From Chitinophaga dinghuensis (GTDB taxonomy: Bacteria > Bacteroidota > Bacteroidia > Chitinophagales > Chitinophagaceae): a stretch of DNA of 64,000 nt. The notes beneath the pieces are model-generated. The model worked only from the letters and a program-made list of their open reading frames with translations. It did not search any database and was not told where the DNA came from. The DNA lies in NCBI RefSeq assembly GCF_003259435.1, contig NZ_QLMA01000009.1, positions 191,313-255,312 of the forward strand, in the 5' to 3' direction. Position 1 is the stretch's first letter. Each line of letters starts with the position of its first letter. A program made the position numbers and the translations under genes. Shown piece by piece: positions 37,406 through 46,211 of the stretch.

Positions 37406-38356
37406 ATGAAAAAAATTGCTTTATCCATTGCCTGCTGTCTGTTGTTTGGTTTGATGGTTCAGGCCCAGGATAATAACTGGATGAAGAGCGAGCGGGAAGC
37501 CGCCGCCAAGAAACTGAAGAAGAAAGATGACAAGGATACCATTCCTGATGGCTGGAAAAAGGGGATGAACCTCAATGTTAACATCAACCAGGGATCATTG
37601 AGTAACTGGGCAGCTGGAGGAGACAACTTTTCCTTATCCCTCGGTTCTACCATCTTCGCATGGGCGAATTACAAAAAAGGTAGAAGAGAATGGAGCAACG
37701 TAGCAGATCTGGCTTATGGTTATATCAATACTACCAGTCTTGGTGGCCGTAAAAGCGATGACCGTATTGATCTGACGACTAAATATGGCTATGATATCGG
37801 ACGTAACTGGTATGTAAGCGGATTAGTAAACCTCCGTACGCAGTTTACAGATGGTTATCAATATCCGCCAGATACCACCCCGGTATTTTCTTCCACTTTC
37901 TTCGCTCCTGCGTATACTTTATTATCTCCGGGTTTTGATTACAGACCTAATAAGGAGTTTTCCCTCTTTCTCTCCCCTGTTACAGCGCGTTTTGTAATAG
38001 TGATGAACAGATTCCTCTCTCAGCAGGGAGCTTATGGGGTAGACACGGGTAAGCACATGAAATATGAAATGGGCGCCTATTTATCGGCTAATTATATTAA
38101 AACGATTGGTAAAAATATTACTTATAAAGGCCGTTTAGACTTGTTCTCTAATTATATGCACAATCCTCAGAATATCATTGTTTATAACACCAACGCCTTG
38201 GAACTGAAGGTAAATAAGTGGATCTCTGCAGTGTTGACACTTGATATGATATACGATGATAATGTGAAAGTATTTGAGAATAAGGAGACCGGCGTATTAG
38301 GACCACGATTGCAGATCAAACAGGTCATTGGGGTCGGGTTTGCCGCCAAGTTCTGA
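37406..38356 (+). CDS. DUF3078 outer-membrane protein
   Basis: A 316-residue secreted protein with a signal peptide (ends MVQAQ). A charged linker (REAAAKKLKKKDDKDT) precedes the DUF3078 domain: GWKKGMNLNVNINQGSLSNW, AAGGDNFSLSL and YKKGRREWSN. These look like strands of a small outer-membrane beta-barrel, ending in the aromatic GVGFAAKF. The start is the ATG at 37406; the TTG just before it is unlikely. The family is widespread in Bacteroidota and has no defined function. Confidence 0.85.
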   Translation: MKKIALSIACCLLFGLMVQAQDNNWMKSEREAAAKKLKKKDDKDTIPDGWKKGMNLNVNINQGSLSNWAAGGDNFSLSLGSTIFAWANYKKGRREWSNVADLAYGYINTTSLGGRKSDDRIDLTTKYGYDIGRNWYVSGLVNLRTQFTDGYQYPPDTTPVFSSTFFAPAYTLLSPGFDYRPNKEFSLFLSPVTARFVIVMNRFLSQQGAYGVDTGKHMKYEMGAYLSANYIKTIGKNITYKGRLDLFSNYMHNPQNIIVYNTNALELKVNKWISAVLTLDMIYDDNVKVFENKETGVLGPRLQIKQVIGVGFAAKF

Positions 38357-38372
38357 TTAGCGGGAATTTTGT

Positions 38373-38380
38373 TATTTTTG
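38373..38380 (+). promoter_or_regulatory. -7 element before scpA
   Basis: TATTTTTG, 17 bases after the DUF3078 stop. It implies that scpA has its own promoter and a leader of about 60 bases. Confidence 0.5.
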
Positions 38381-38447
38381 ATATATACAGCAGCAGGAAT
38401 TTGTCTTTTACAGGCACTTGCTGCTGTTTACAATTAAAAAAATAGAG

Positions 38448-39239
38448 GTGATCGATCAATCCACATATAAAATTGTACTGCCACAGTTCGAGGGTCCTTT
38501 TGATCTGCTGTTGTTCTTCATCGAGCGCGATGAACTGGATATTTACAATATCCCCATCAATAAGCTGACACAGGATTTCCTCGGCTATATTCATCATATT
38601 GAATCGCTGAATATAGAACTGGCCAGTGAGTTTATTCTCTTTGTTTCTACGCTGATGCGTATTAAAGCGAAGATGCTGCTGCCACGTAAAGAGGTGGATG
38701 AGCAGGGAAATGAAATCGATCCGAGGCTGGAACTGATAGACAAGATCCTGGAATATAAGCGTTACAAGCAAGCTGCCGCTGAAATGGCGGAGATGGAAGC
38801 AGACAGGCTGCTGGCGCTTAAACGCGGAAATATTGCCAAAGAACTGGCTGAAATTGGGGAAGCTTCCTCAGAAGGAACGGAAGTACAAACACTCACGCTT
38901 TTCAAGCTGGCAAAGACTTTCGAGAAGATTATCCAGCGCATGAAAGAGCGGGATAATAAACCGCAGCACGTCGTTTACAAGTACGACTATACCATGGAAG
39001 GTTCCAGGATGTACATGGAAGAACTGGCGCGTGCGGAACGTACCCTTTCCTTCGAGAAAATCTTCGATCACTGTAAAGACAGAGTACATGCTATCTTCCT
39101 CTTCCTCAGTATGCTGGAACTGGTACAGATGAAGCATCTGGGCATTATGGTGGGAGAAGGCAGAAATAATTTTATCATTGATTATATAGATCCTTCCAAC
39201 AGGGAGGAAGAACCCGCAGGAGTAGTTATCGATGGCTGA
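38448..39239 (+). CDS. scpA: Segregation and condensation protein A
   Basis: ScpA is the kleisin subunit of the bacterial condensin; it bridges the SMC heads with ScpB to compact chromosomes. It has 263 residues. Seen: YKIVLPQFEGPFDLLLFFIERDELDI (quoted in part) and SEFILFVSTLMRIKAKMLLP, both family hallmarks. There is no ATG in frame near the start. I choose the GTG at 38448, which gives the expected start, over the TTG at 38418. The gene overlaps the next (AraC) gene by 8 bases, so the two may be translated together. Smc and scpB are not in the window. Confidence 0.9.
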   Translation: MIDQSTYKIVLPQFEGPFDLLLFFIERDELDIYNIPINKLTQDFLGYIHHIESLNIELASEFILFVSTLMRIKAKMLLPRKEVDEQGNEIDPRLELIDKILEYKRYKQAAAEMAEMEADRLLALKRGNIAKELAEIGEASSEGTEVQTLTLFKLAKTFEKIIQRMKERDNKPQHVVYKYDYTMEGSRMYMEELARAERTLSFEKIFDHCKDRVHAIFLFLSMLELVQMKHLGIMVGEGRNNFIIDYIDPSNREEEPAGVVIDG

Positions 39240-40137
39240 TAAAAGAGGAAATATAGAGATAGTATCCTTACCGGATTATGAACACAGTAACCCATCCTTC
39301 ATTGTGTCGGGCTTGTGTGAACTGGGAGAAAGTTTTTTCCAACAGATAGGCGTGCCTCACCGGCATGATTTCTATACTATTTATTGGATCAAAACAGGAA
39401 AACTTACCCAAACAATTGATTCCGTTGTACATGAAGTAAAGGATAATACCCTCTTTTTCCTGGCCCCCGGTCAAGTGCATAATATTCAGTCCAGCGAAAA
39501 GATTGAAGGCTATATGATCGCTTTCCAGGACTCCTTTATGTGCCTGCGCGATCAACAGCAAGCATCCAGCATTAAATCCAGCCTCTTTTTCAATAATCGT
39601 TTCAGTTCTATAATTACTATCTCCAAAGAGGAATCGGTCGATTTTGAGGCCGTTATTCACTTAATGATGAAAGAACTGAGCCTGAAGGAGCCCGATTATG
39701 ATACCGCACTCCATGGACTACTTCGTTACTTCCTGGTACTGGCATCGCGGGTGAAAGGCGAAAGCGTGGTGGCTACCGCAGATCAACATGCGGCCCATAA
39801 TAGCTCTATCTTCCTGAATTTCAAGAACTTAATTGAGGAAAAATACACATCGTTGAAAAATGTTTCAGATTATGCTAGTTTGTTATATATTAAACCGGTG
39901 TTACTCAATGAAATAAGTAAGCAATTGTCCGGTATTACCGCCGGCGAGCACATCCGCAACCGGGTTATCCTGGAGGCGCAGCGATACTTACATTTTACCG
40001 ACCTCACTGCAAAGGAAATCGCCTACAAGCTTGGGTTTGAAGATCCGCACTACTTTAGCCGCTTCTTTAAAAAGTATACCAATCAGAGCCCTTCTGAGTT
40101 CAAAGAAGCTTCCCGGGTAGTTAATACACAGCCATAA
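39232..40137 (+). CDS. AraC-family regulator with cupin domain
   Basis: A 301-residue regulator. The N-terminal ~150 residues form an AraC-type cupin (HRHDFYTIYWIKTGKLTQ; ALH... ligand region) that probably binds a small molecule. The C-terminal ~100 residues form two helix-turn-helix motifs (VSDYASLLYIKPVLLNEISKQ; AKEIAYKLGFEDPHYFSRFFKK, each quoted in part). The start overlaps scpA by 8 bases. A pirin gene follows 101 bases after the stop, and the redox-related genes beyond are plausible targets, but that is inference. Confidence 0.88.
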   Translation: MADKRGNIEIVSLPDYEHSNPSFIVSGLCELGESFFQQIGVPHRHDFYTIYWIKTGKLTQTIDSVVHEVKDNTLFFLAPGQVHNIQSSEKIEGYMIAFQDSFMCLRDQQQASSIKSSLFFNNRFSSIITISKEESVDFEAVIHLMMKELSLKEPDYDTALHGLLRYFLVLASRVKGESVVATADQHAAHNSSIFLNFKNLIEEKYTSLKNVSDYASLLYIKPVLLNEISKQLSGITAGEHIRNRVILEAQRYLHFTDLTAKEIAYKLGFEDPHYFSRFFKKYTNQSPSEFKEASRVVNTQP

Positions 40138-40206
40138 TCCCCCTTTTGAAAAAAAAAGTCCATTACTAGGTGAGTTTTATCCATTTTATAAGGGTGTTAT
40201 AACATG

Positions 40207-40233
40207 TAGTTTTGTGTTGTCTTAATCAGGAGG
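40207..40233 (+). promoter_or_regulatory. Promoter element and strong RBS of pirin 1
   Basis: TAGTTTTG (40207-40214) resembles the -7 element. AGGAGG (40228-40233) is a perfect Shine-Dalgarno sequence 5 bases from the ATG at 40239, unusual in this genome, and it decides the start over an in-frame TTG at 40212. Confidence 0.65.
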
Positions 40234-40238
40234 CAATT

Positions 40239-41111
40239 ATGAAAACGATAAAACATGTAATTGACATTTATAAAGCACCTGCCCCTCACATGGTAGGAGA
40301 TGGATTCAGGGTGCACAGCGTATTGCCTGGCGGTACGCGCAATGAGAATAACCGGGTAAGCCCTTTCATCCTGTTGGATTACGGCGCACCTGCTTATTTC
40401 CCGCCTACCAACCGTCCTCGTGGCGTAGATCAACATCCGCATAAAGGTTTTGAAACCGTAACCGTAGTGTACCAAGGCGAACTGGAACACCGCGACTCTA
40501 CCGGTAGCTATGGAAAACTGGCTCCTGGAGATGTGCAATGGATGACCGCCGCAAATGGTATCGTACATGAAGAAAAGCACGAAACAGCATTCAGCAAACG
40601 CGGTGGTAAAGTAGAAATGGCACAGCTGTGGGTAAATCTGCCGAAGGCACATAAAAGCGACCAACCACATTATCAAAACCTGACTAAAGCGGACATTCCT
40701 GTCGTACCGATTGGCGAAAACAGTTATCTGCGGGTGATTGCGGGAGAATACAATGGTACCAAAGGCGCTGCCAGTACATATTCTCCAGTGAACGTCCTCG
40801 ATGTGCAGTTGAAGAAAGGCGATAGTGTAACTGTGTCTTATCCTGAAAATTTCAATACCATGGCGGTATTAATGCAAGGTAAAGCGGATTTCGACGGAAC
40901 AGCTGCCAATGCAGTGGAAACAGTTTTCTTCGGAAAACAGGGAACAGATATCACGATTACCGCAATAGAAGATACCTCTTTACTTATGTTGAGTGGTGAG
41001 CCAATAGACGAACCTATTTTTGCATACGGTCCGTTTGTGATGAACAACGAACAGGAAATTGTGGAGGCTATCAACGACTATAATGCGGGCAAGATGGGCT
41101 TTTTGAACTAA
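40239..41111 (+). CDS. Pirin-family protein 1
   Basis: A 290-residue bicupin of the pirin family; known members include quercetin 2,3-dioxygenase-like enzymes and metal-binding regulators. The N-terminal cupin carries the metal-ligand pattern HPHKGFETV and NGIVHEE, giving two His plus His and Glu. The C-terminal domain contains SPVNVLDVQLKKGDSV and a second, less conserved cupin. The start is fixed by a perfect Shine-Dalgarno sequence. Context is a run of stress- or redox-related genes after an AraC regulator. The substrate is unknown. Confidence 0.88.
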   Translation: MKTIKHVIDIYKAPAPHMVGDGFRVHSVLPGGTRNENNRVSPFILLDYGAPAYFPPTNRPRGVDQHPHKGFETVTVVYQGELEHRDSTGSYGKLAPGDVQWMTAANGIVHEEKHETAFSKRGGKVEMAQLWVNLPKAHKSDQPHYQNLTKADIPVVPIGENSYLRVIAGEYNGTKGAASTYSPVNVLDVQLKKGDSVTVSYPENFNTMAVLMQGKADFDGTAANAVETVFFGKQGTDITITAIEDTSLLMLSGEPIDEPIFAYGPFVMNNEQEIVEAINDYNAGKMGFLN

Positions 41112-41170
41112 ATATTATTACGTCTACATACATATAAAAAACAAATTTTAACACTTTTAATTCATACTAT

Positions 41171-41698
41171 ATGACTACCTGGAAAATTGATCCTACTCAC
41201 AGTGATGTACAATTTAAAGTGAAACACCTGATGATCACTACCGTAACCGGACAATTTGGTACCTTCGATGCTACCATGCAAACGAGCGGTGATGATTTCT
41301 CCAATGCCAATATAACTTTCGAAGCAGATATCAACAGTATCACCACACAGAATGAGCAACGTGATCAACACTTGTTACAGTCTGATTTCTTCGAAGCTGC
41401 GAAATTTCCTAAAATGACTTTCGTATCCAAAGAAGTGAAAAAAGTGGATAATGAAACTTACAAATTGCTGGGTGATCTGACCATCCGTGATAATACCCGC
41501 CCAGTAGAACTGAAAGTGGAATACGGTGGCGAAGTAGTGGACCCATGGGGCCAAACCAAAGCTGGTTTTGAGCTGAGCGGTAAAATCAATCGTAAAGATT
41601 TCGGTCTTACTTTCCATGCGGTAACAGAAACAGGTGGCGTTATGCTGAGCGATGAAGTAAAACTCCTGGCCAGCGTTCAAATGGTAAAACAACAATAA
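41171..41698 (+). CDS. YceI-family protein, apparently cytosolic
   Basis: A 175-residue YceI/lipocalin-like protein, a beta-barrel that binds a polyisoprenoid or other hydrophobic ligand. Seen: WKIDPTHSDVQFKVKHLMI at the start, FSNANITFEADINSI and a C-terminal SDEVKLLASVQMVK. No signal peptide is present, so unlike the E. coli periplasmic form this one should stay in the cytosol. It lies between a pirin and a nitroreductase gene and has its own terminator. Confidence 0.9.
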   Translation: MTTWKIDPTHSDVQFKVKHLMITTVTGQFGTFDATMQTSGDDFSNANITFEADINSITTQNEQRDQHLLQSDFFEAAKFPKMTFVSKEVKKVDNETYKLLGDLTIRDNTRPVELKVEYGGEVVDPWGQTKAGFELSGKINRKDFGLTFHAVTETGGVMLSDEVKLLASVQMVKQQ

Positions 41699-41711
41699 TT
41701 ATATCTCCATT

Positions 41712-41737
41712 ACAGCTGCATCCACTGATGCAGCTGT
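41712..41737 (+). terminator. Terminator of YceI gene
   Basis: An 11-bp perfect stem (ACAGCTGCATC and its complement) with a CACT loop, then TTTT. Confidence 0.85.
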
Positions 41738-41768
41738 TTTGTCGATTTATACAAAACTCAAATTAAAG

Positions 41769-42398
41769 ATGAATATCGTAGAGAAACTAGAATGGCGTTA
41801 TGCCGTTAAGAAATTTGACCCAAGCAAAAAGCTGAGCAAAGAACAATTAAATAACCTGATTGCAGCCACTCGTTTGTCTGCTTCTTCTTATGGTTTACAA
41901 CCATATAAAATACTGGTAGTGGAAAACCCTGCTGTACGTGAAAAACTGAAAGCGGCTTCCTATAACCAGCCACAGATTACAGATGCATCACAACTGATTG
42001 TGTTTGCCCGAGTAGCTGACCTGGCAGAATCACACGTGGATGAGTATACGAAGAATATTGCGCAGACACGTAACATCGATCATGCGATGTTGGGCGACTT
42101 CGCCAATATGATGAAAGGTACAGTACGCAACCTGGATGCTGCCAGTGCTGCCACCTGGACATCCAAGCAGGCATATATTGCCCTGGGTACTCTGCTGACA
42201 GCCGCTGCTGCAGAAGGTATTGATGCTGCTCCAATGGAAGGCTTCAATCCTGCACAATACGATGAGATTTTAGGACTGAAAGAAAAAGGATTATCTGCTG
42301 TAGTGATTGCTGCAGTTGGATTCAGAGCGGAAGATGATGCGGTGCAACATTTTAAGAAAGTACGTAAGCCACTGGAAGAATTCGTAGAAGTAATTTAG
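41769..42398 (+). CDS. NAD(P)H-dependent nitroreductase (NfsB-like)
   Basis: A 209-residue FMN-dependent nitroreductase-family protein, probably reducing quinones or nitro compounds with NAD(P)H. The N-terminal has WRYAVKKFDPSKKLS, the usual FMN phosphate-binding Arg/Lys region, then ATRLSASSYGLQPYKILVV. The C-terminal contains GFNPAQYDEILGLKEKGLS. The start is the ATG at 41769; the frame upstream begins at a TTG and looks non-coding. The gene has its own terminator. The substrate is not visible. Confidence 0.88.
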   Translation: MNIVEKLEWRYAVKKFDPSKKLSKEQLNNLIAATRLSASSYGLQPYKILVVENPAVREKLKAASYNQPQITDASQLIVFARVADLAESHVDEYTKNIAQTRNIDHAMLGDFANMMKGTVRNLDAASAATWTSKQAYIALGTLLTAAAAEGIDAAPMEGFNPAQYDEILGLKEKGLSAVVIAAVGFRAEDDAVQHFKKVRKPLEEFVEVI

Positions 42399-42423
42399 GA
42401 ATCAATTGACAGGTAATGGAAAT

Positions 42424-42453
42424 GGCCTCTTTGCGGATATCTGCGAAGAGGCC
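42424..42453 (+). terminator. Terminator of nitroreductase gene
   Basis: An 11-bp stem (GGCCTCTTTGC with GCGAAGAGGCC, one G-U pair) followed by TTTCTCTT. Confidence 0.85.
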
Positions 42454-42539
42454 TTTCTCTTACACAGGAAATCCGGAATTAATTTGTAATTTGGCGTCCT
42501 ACACTGCTATTTTCACCGCAAAAAGTAAAATATTAAAAC

Positions 42540-42950
42540 ATGAAAAGATTTGCATCTGCCAATTGGCAAGGAACAGGTAAGGAAGGTAAAGGTACGCTGT
42601 CTTCCCAAGCTGGCGCCCTCAATAACACTCCATATTCTTTCAGCAGCCGCTTCGAAGATGGCGCTGGAACTAATCCTGAAGAGCTGATCGCTGCTGCGCA
42701 TGCTGGTTGTTTCACTATGAAACTGAGCTTCATCATTTCCGGTGCAGGTCTGACTCCTGGTAACATCGATACCAAATGCACTATTACTTTCGAGAATGGC
42801 GCTATCACTGAAAGCCACCTGGAAGTAAAAGCCAGCGTTCCTGGTCTGGATGCTGCAAAGTTTGCTGAATTCGCAAAAGATGCAGAAGCAAACTGCCCTA
42901 TCTCCAAATTGCTGAATACAAAAATTACCATGGATGCAACCCTGGTATAA
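42540..42950 (+). CDS. OsmC/Ohr-family peroxiredoxin
   Basis: A 136-residue thiol peroxidase of the OsmC/Ohr family, which reduces organic hydroperoxides. Two cysteines sit in the usual places: Cys57 in AAHAGCFTM and Cys119 in EANCPISKLL. The start (MKRFASANWQGTGKEGKGTLS) and GTNPEELI match the OsmC branch more than Ohr. It is a single gene with its own terminator in a same-strand neighbourhood that includes pirins and a nitroreductase. Confidence 0.93.
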   Translation: MKRFASANWQGTGKEGKGTLSSQAGALNNTPYSFSSRFEDGAGTNPEELIAAAHAGCFTMKLSFIISGAGLTPGNIDTKCTITFENGAITESHLEVKASVPGLDAAKFAEFAKDAEANCPISKLLNTKITMDATLV

Positions 42951-42973
42951 TCGATAACTGTATTTAACTTTCG

Positions 42974-42998
42974 AAAGGGCTGCCATCGGCGGCCCTTT
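42974..42998 (+). terminator. Terminator of OsmC gene
   Basis: An 11-bp stem (AAAGGGC plus TGCC against its complement, one G-U pair), a 3-base loop, then a T. Confidence 0.85.
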
Positions 42999-43084
42999 TG
43001 TATTTCAAGCTGTTTTTGTCCATGCTTTTCTACATAACGTCCATTCTCTACCCTTTGCAGATGTGCGATATTTGTACTGTTAAA

Positions 43085-43090
43085 AAGGAG
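43085..43090 (+). promoter_or_regulatory. Strong RBS of pirin 2
   Basis: AAGGAG, 5 bases before the ATG at 43096. Like pirin 1, this gene has a strong Shine-Dalgarno sequence, unlike most genes here. Confidence 0.6.
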
Positions 43091-43095
43091 TAATT

Positions 43096-43809
43096 ATGAA
43101 AAAGATTATACATCGCGGAGCAGACAGAGGATTTGCAGATCATGGTTGGCTGAAATCACATCATACCTTTAGCTTTGCTAATTACTATAATGCTGATATG
43201 CTTCATTTCGGCGCACTTCGCGTACTCAACGACGATTGGGTGAAAGGCGGAATGGGTTTCGGCGCTCACCCGCACGATAACATGGAAATTGTCTCCATCG
43301 TCCTGAATGGCGCCCTTGCACACAAAGACAATACTGGCAGGGATAAAACAATAGAACATAACGAGATTCAGGTAATGAGTGCTGGTACTGGTATCGTTCA
43401 CTCTGAATTCAATGCCAGCAAAACGGAAGATGTAAACTTCCTTCAGATCTGGATTTTCCCGAAATATAGAAATGTACAACCTCGCTACGATCAACAGGCA
43501 TTTAATCCGGCAGATCGTCATAACAAAATGCAGGTAGTAGTTTCACCGGAACAAAAAGAAGGGCAACTCTGGTTGAACCAGGACGCCTGGTTTTCACTGG
43601 GGAATTATGATGCCGGACAACGGTTTACCATTTCTCCGAAACAGCCTGGTATAGGCAGTTACCTGTTTCTTATCAGCGGAGAAGCAAAGGTGGGCGATGA
43701 TATTTTACAATCCAAAGATGCGATAGGTATTTCGGATTATGAGCAAATAGAGATTGAAGTAAACAAATCGGCAGAGTTTTTGTTAATAGATGTTCCGATG
43801 TTGCAATAA
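43096..43809 (+). CDS. Pirin-family protein 2 (YhaK-like)
   Basis: A 237-residue bicupin pirin, shorter than the first and of a different subgroup (resembles YhaK-type proteins). The metal-ligand motifs are GAHPHDNMEIV and GTGIVHSEFN, giving His, His, His and Glu. The start MKKIIHRGADRGFADHGWL is typical. The C-terminal cupin includes a QPGIGSYLFLISGEAKV strand. It has its own strong Shine-Dalgarno and a terminator. Its role is probably redox- or stress-linked by context, with no direct evidence. Confidence 0.9.
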   Translation: MKKIIHRGADRGFADHGWLKSHHTFSFANYYNADMLHFGALRVLNDDWVKGGMGFGAHPHDNMEIVSIVLNGALAHKDNTGRDKTIEHNEIQVMSAGTGIVHSEFNASKTEDVNFLQIWIFPKYRNVQPRYDQQAFNPADRHNKMQVVVSPEQKEGQLWLNQDAWFSLGNYDAGQRFTISPKQPGIGSYLFLISGEAKVGDDILQSKDAIGISDYEQIEIEVNKSAEFLLIDVPMLQ

Positions 43810-43837
43810 TTCGAACTATATACTAACCCATTATTCG

Positions 43838-43868
43838 AAGGGTGATAGGTAGCAATCCTGTCACCCTT
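43838..43868 (+). terminator. Terminator of pirin 2
   Basis: An 8-bp stem (AAGGGTGA with TCACCCTT) plus an inner helix, then TTTTTT. Confidence 0.85.
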
Positions 43869-43934
43869 TTTTAATGCAACTGCATTTTATTTTCCGGGAA
43901 AAAATTGTAACCTTAGCTTAAATGATCCTTACTG

Positions 43935-44882
43935 ATGAAACGTATCTCCCTGTTTTCCGTCTTCTTTTTACTGTTAACAGTTTTGTCTAAAGCCGGCGAT
44001 AAGCATCCCCGTGTGGAATCCTGCGATAAATGTATCGTTATTGCAGAGCAATCACAGCATAGAATCGTCATCGCAGATGTCCATTCCGGTAAGGTGATTT
44101 GGGAGTGGAGACCCGATCGCTCCAACGTGCAGTCGGATCACGTGAAATGGTTTAGTAATCCAAGTGAAGCCAAGGTAGTCTATAACCGCCGTTATGTATT
44201 GATGACCGCATCCGGAGGCGGTGTGGCATTGATTCGGATTGCTGACAAAAAAGTAGTCTTTTACGCCTATGCAGGTGGCAATACGCACTCTGCTGAGTTG
44301 CTGCCAGATGGCAATATTGTAAGCGCTTCCAGTACCGGTAATTTCCTGACAGTTTTCAGAACCGATACAACACATTTCCCTGATGGCGTTTATACGAAAC
44401 AGGTGCCTATTGAATTTGGCCATAATGTGGTTTGGGACCCCGGGAATAACAAACTGTGGTCTGTGGGAATGTCGTCTATACATGCCTTTCGTTATAACCA
44501 TAATTGCGCTGCGCCTGATTTGGTGACAGATACGACCATTGCGATGCCAGGGAATGAAGGACATGATCTTGTCCCGGTATACGGTGAGAAACGACTCTGG
44601 CTGACGAATGCCAGCAATGTGTATTACTTTGATGTGAATCGCAAGAAATTGACACCAGCAGACCGCGTATTACAGGATAATATCAAAAGTGTATCTTCTG
44701 GACCCGCTGGCTTTCCCACTATTGTCATCCGGCCTAAAGAATCCTGGTGGACGGACGAAGTGCTGGATGCTGGCGCCAAGACCGTTTTTCAACATAAAGG
44801 TTGGAAGATATACAAAGCAAGATGGGTATTGCCTGATACTTTCAGTAATCCTGATGGATTTGATTTTCATACCTGCAAATAA
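43935..44882 (+). CDS. Secreted DUF6528-like beta-propeller protein
   Basis: A 315-residue secreted protein with a signal peptide (ends LSKAG). The body contains propeller-like repeats: VIAEQSQHRIVIADVHSGKVIWEW, VALIRIADKKVVFYAY and LWSVGMSSIHAFRYN. This fits the DUF6528 group of Bacteroidota proteins, whose role is undefined. No catalytic motif was seen. It lies just before a HAD phosphatase gene on the same strand (54-base gap) and could be co-transcribed; no link is evident. Confidence 0.75.
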   Translation: MKRISLFSVFFLLLTVLSKAGDKHPRVESCDKCIVIAEQSQHRIVIADVHSGKVIWEWRPDRSNVQSDHVKWFSNPSEAKVVYNRRYVLMTASGGGVALIRIADKKVVFYAYAGGNTHSAELLPDGNIVSASSTGNFLTVFRTDTTHFPDGVYTKQVPIEFGHNVVWDPGNNKLWSVGMSSIHAFRYNHNCAAPDLVTDTTIAMPGNEGHDLVPVYGEKRLWLTNASNVYYFDVNRKKLTPADRVLQDNIKSVSSGPAGFPTIVIRPKESWWTDEVLDAGAKTVFQHKGWKIYKARWVLPDTFSNPDGFDFHTCK

Positions 44883-44935
44883 TCATACTGTATGCTGGTT
44901 TCCCTGATTTTGGCTAACTTCATACCGGACTAACG

Positions 44936-45676
44936 ATGGAACCTATGCTGTTGGCAACAGATCTTGATGGAACTTTTTTAGGAGGAACAGACGCAGATAA
45001 AACTTCTTTATATCAACTTATCAAAGAATCGCCTGATGTACGATTGGTATTTGTAACGGGCAGGGGTATACGAAGTGTGTTGGGATTATTGGAAGACACG
45101 GCTTTACCAAGGCCTGAATATATCATCTGTGATGTAGGCGCTACCATTACGCACTTCCCGACTATGATGCCTGTAGAACCCATACAGTCGGGCATAGCAG
45201 CCAAATGGCCTGGTGAACAGGTACGTGAGAAGTTAAAAACTGTAGCTGGTCTGTTACATCAGGAAGCGCAACAACAATACCGCTGCTCTTATTATTACGA
45301 CGCACAAACAGATATTCCTGCTGCACAAACAGTGGCAGCCTCTTTCTCCTGTGATCTGATGTTATCGGCGGGTAAATACCTGGATGTATTGCCAGGAGGC
45401 GTAAACAAAGGGTATACGCTGTTAAAGCTGCTGGAGGTGTTGGGTACATCACAGGAGCAAGTATTAGTAGCCGGCGATTCCATGAATGATCTGGCCATGT
45501 ACGAAACTGGATTGCAGGGCGTAGTAGTAGGCGGTGCGGAAGAAGAATTGCTTGCGCAGACGGCCGTAATGCGACATGTGCTGCAGGCCAGCAGAATCGG
45601 GGCCGGAGGGATACTTGAAGCGATGGAAAAACATCATGCATTTGCTTCACTAATTGATAATGTGGGATTAAGATAG
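44936..45676 (+). CDS. HAD-IIB hydrolase, sugar-phosphatase-like
   Basis: A 246-residue HAD-IIB phosphatase, similar to sucrose-6-phosphate phosphatases. All four motifs are present: DLDGTF (Asp9 and Asp11), VTGRG, VNKGY (Lys) and GDSMND. The cap domain lies between motifs II and III. It probably removes phosphate from a sugar phosphate, but the sugar cannot be read. No glycosyltransferase is adjacent. Its intact motif I contrasts with the substituted one in the GT2-HAD fusion at 26720. Confidence 0.88.
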   Translation: MEPMLLATDLDGTFLGGTDADKTSLYQLIKESPDVRLVFVTGRGIRSVLGLLEDTALPRPEYIICDVGATITHFPTMMPVEPIQSGIAAKWPGEQVREKLKTVAGLLHQEAQQQYRCSYYYDAQTDIPAAQTVAASFSCDLMLSAGKYLDVLPGGVNKGYTLLKLLEVLGTSQEQVLVAGDSMNDLAMYETGLQGVVVGGAEEELLAQTAVMRHVLQASRIGAGGILEAMEKHHAFASLIDNVGLR

Positions 45677-45833
45677 TGTGATTTGATGTAATCCAATCTG
45701 TAAGCATAAAGTCCGTACCTTAGAAGAACGTTACGTTAAAATATAACAATAGTCTGGTGTAATCTGTTATTTGGATATTGACGATAGCTTAGTTTATGAT
45801 GTTTATTTTAATCATCATTTAAATTAACACACC

Positions 45834-46211
45834 ATGGATACCAGCACACAACCAACAGATCTGCATGAGCAGATCAATTCCTGGAAGGAAGAAGTAAGAG
45901 AAGTAAAAGAAGAAGTAACATTGATGCGGGAAAGGCTCGAGCAAATCGCCCTGAGTAAAGCGCCCAGGGAGGTGATGACGAGAGTGGAACACTTTGAAAA
46001 CCGTATCCTGCGCCAAAGAGAGGTGGCAGATGAAATGTTCCACGACATTAAGCAATGTGCAAAAAAATTAACGGACGCTCCGTCCTTTGTAGACCATGAT
46101 GACCGCCCTGTAGAAGACTACACCTCGATGAATGGGCGAATGGAAACTTTCCAGAAGTTATATACGGAATTAAAAAGCGAATTCAATCAGTTCATGTCTG
46201 CTCATGGTTAG
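45834..46211 (+). CDS. Hypothetical coiled-coil protein
   Basis: A 125-residue acidic protein with a long predicted coiled coil (EEVREVKEEVTLMRERLEQIAL, then HFENRILRQREVADEM, each quoted in part) and a second helix at the C-terminal. No signal peptide or membrane segment. It is not a known family to me. Its last 20 bases overlap the 3' end of the convergent PAS gene. Confidence 0.65.
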   Translation: MDTSTQPTDLHEQINSWKEEVREVKEEVTLMRERLEQIALSKAPREVMTRVEHFENRILRQREVADEMFHDIKQCAKKLTDAPSFVDHDDRPVEDYTSMNGRMETFQKLYTELKSEFNQFMSAHG

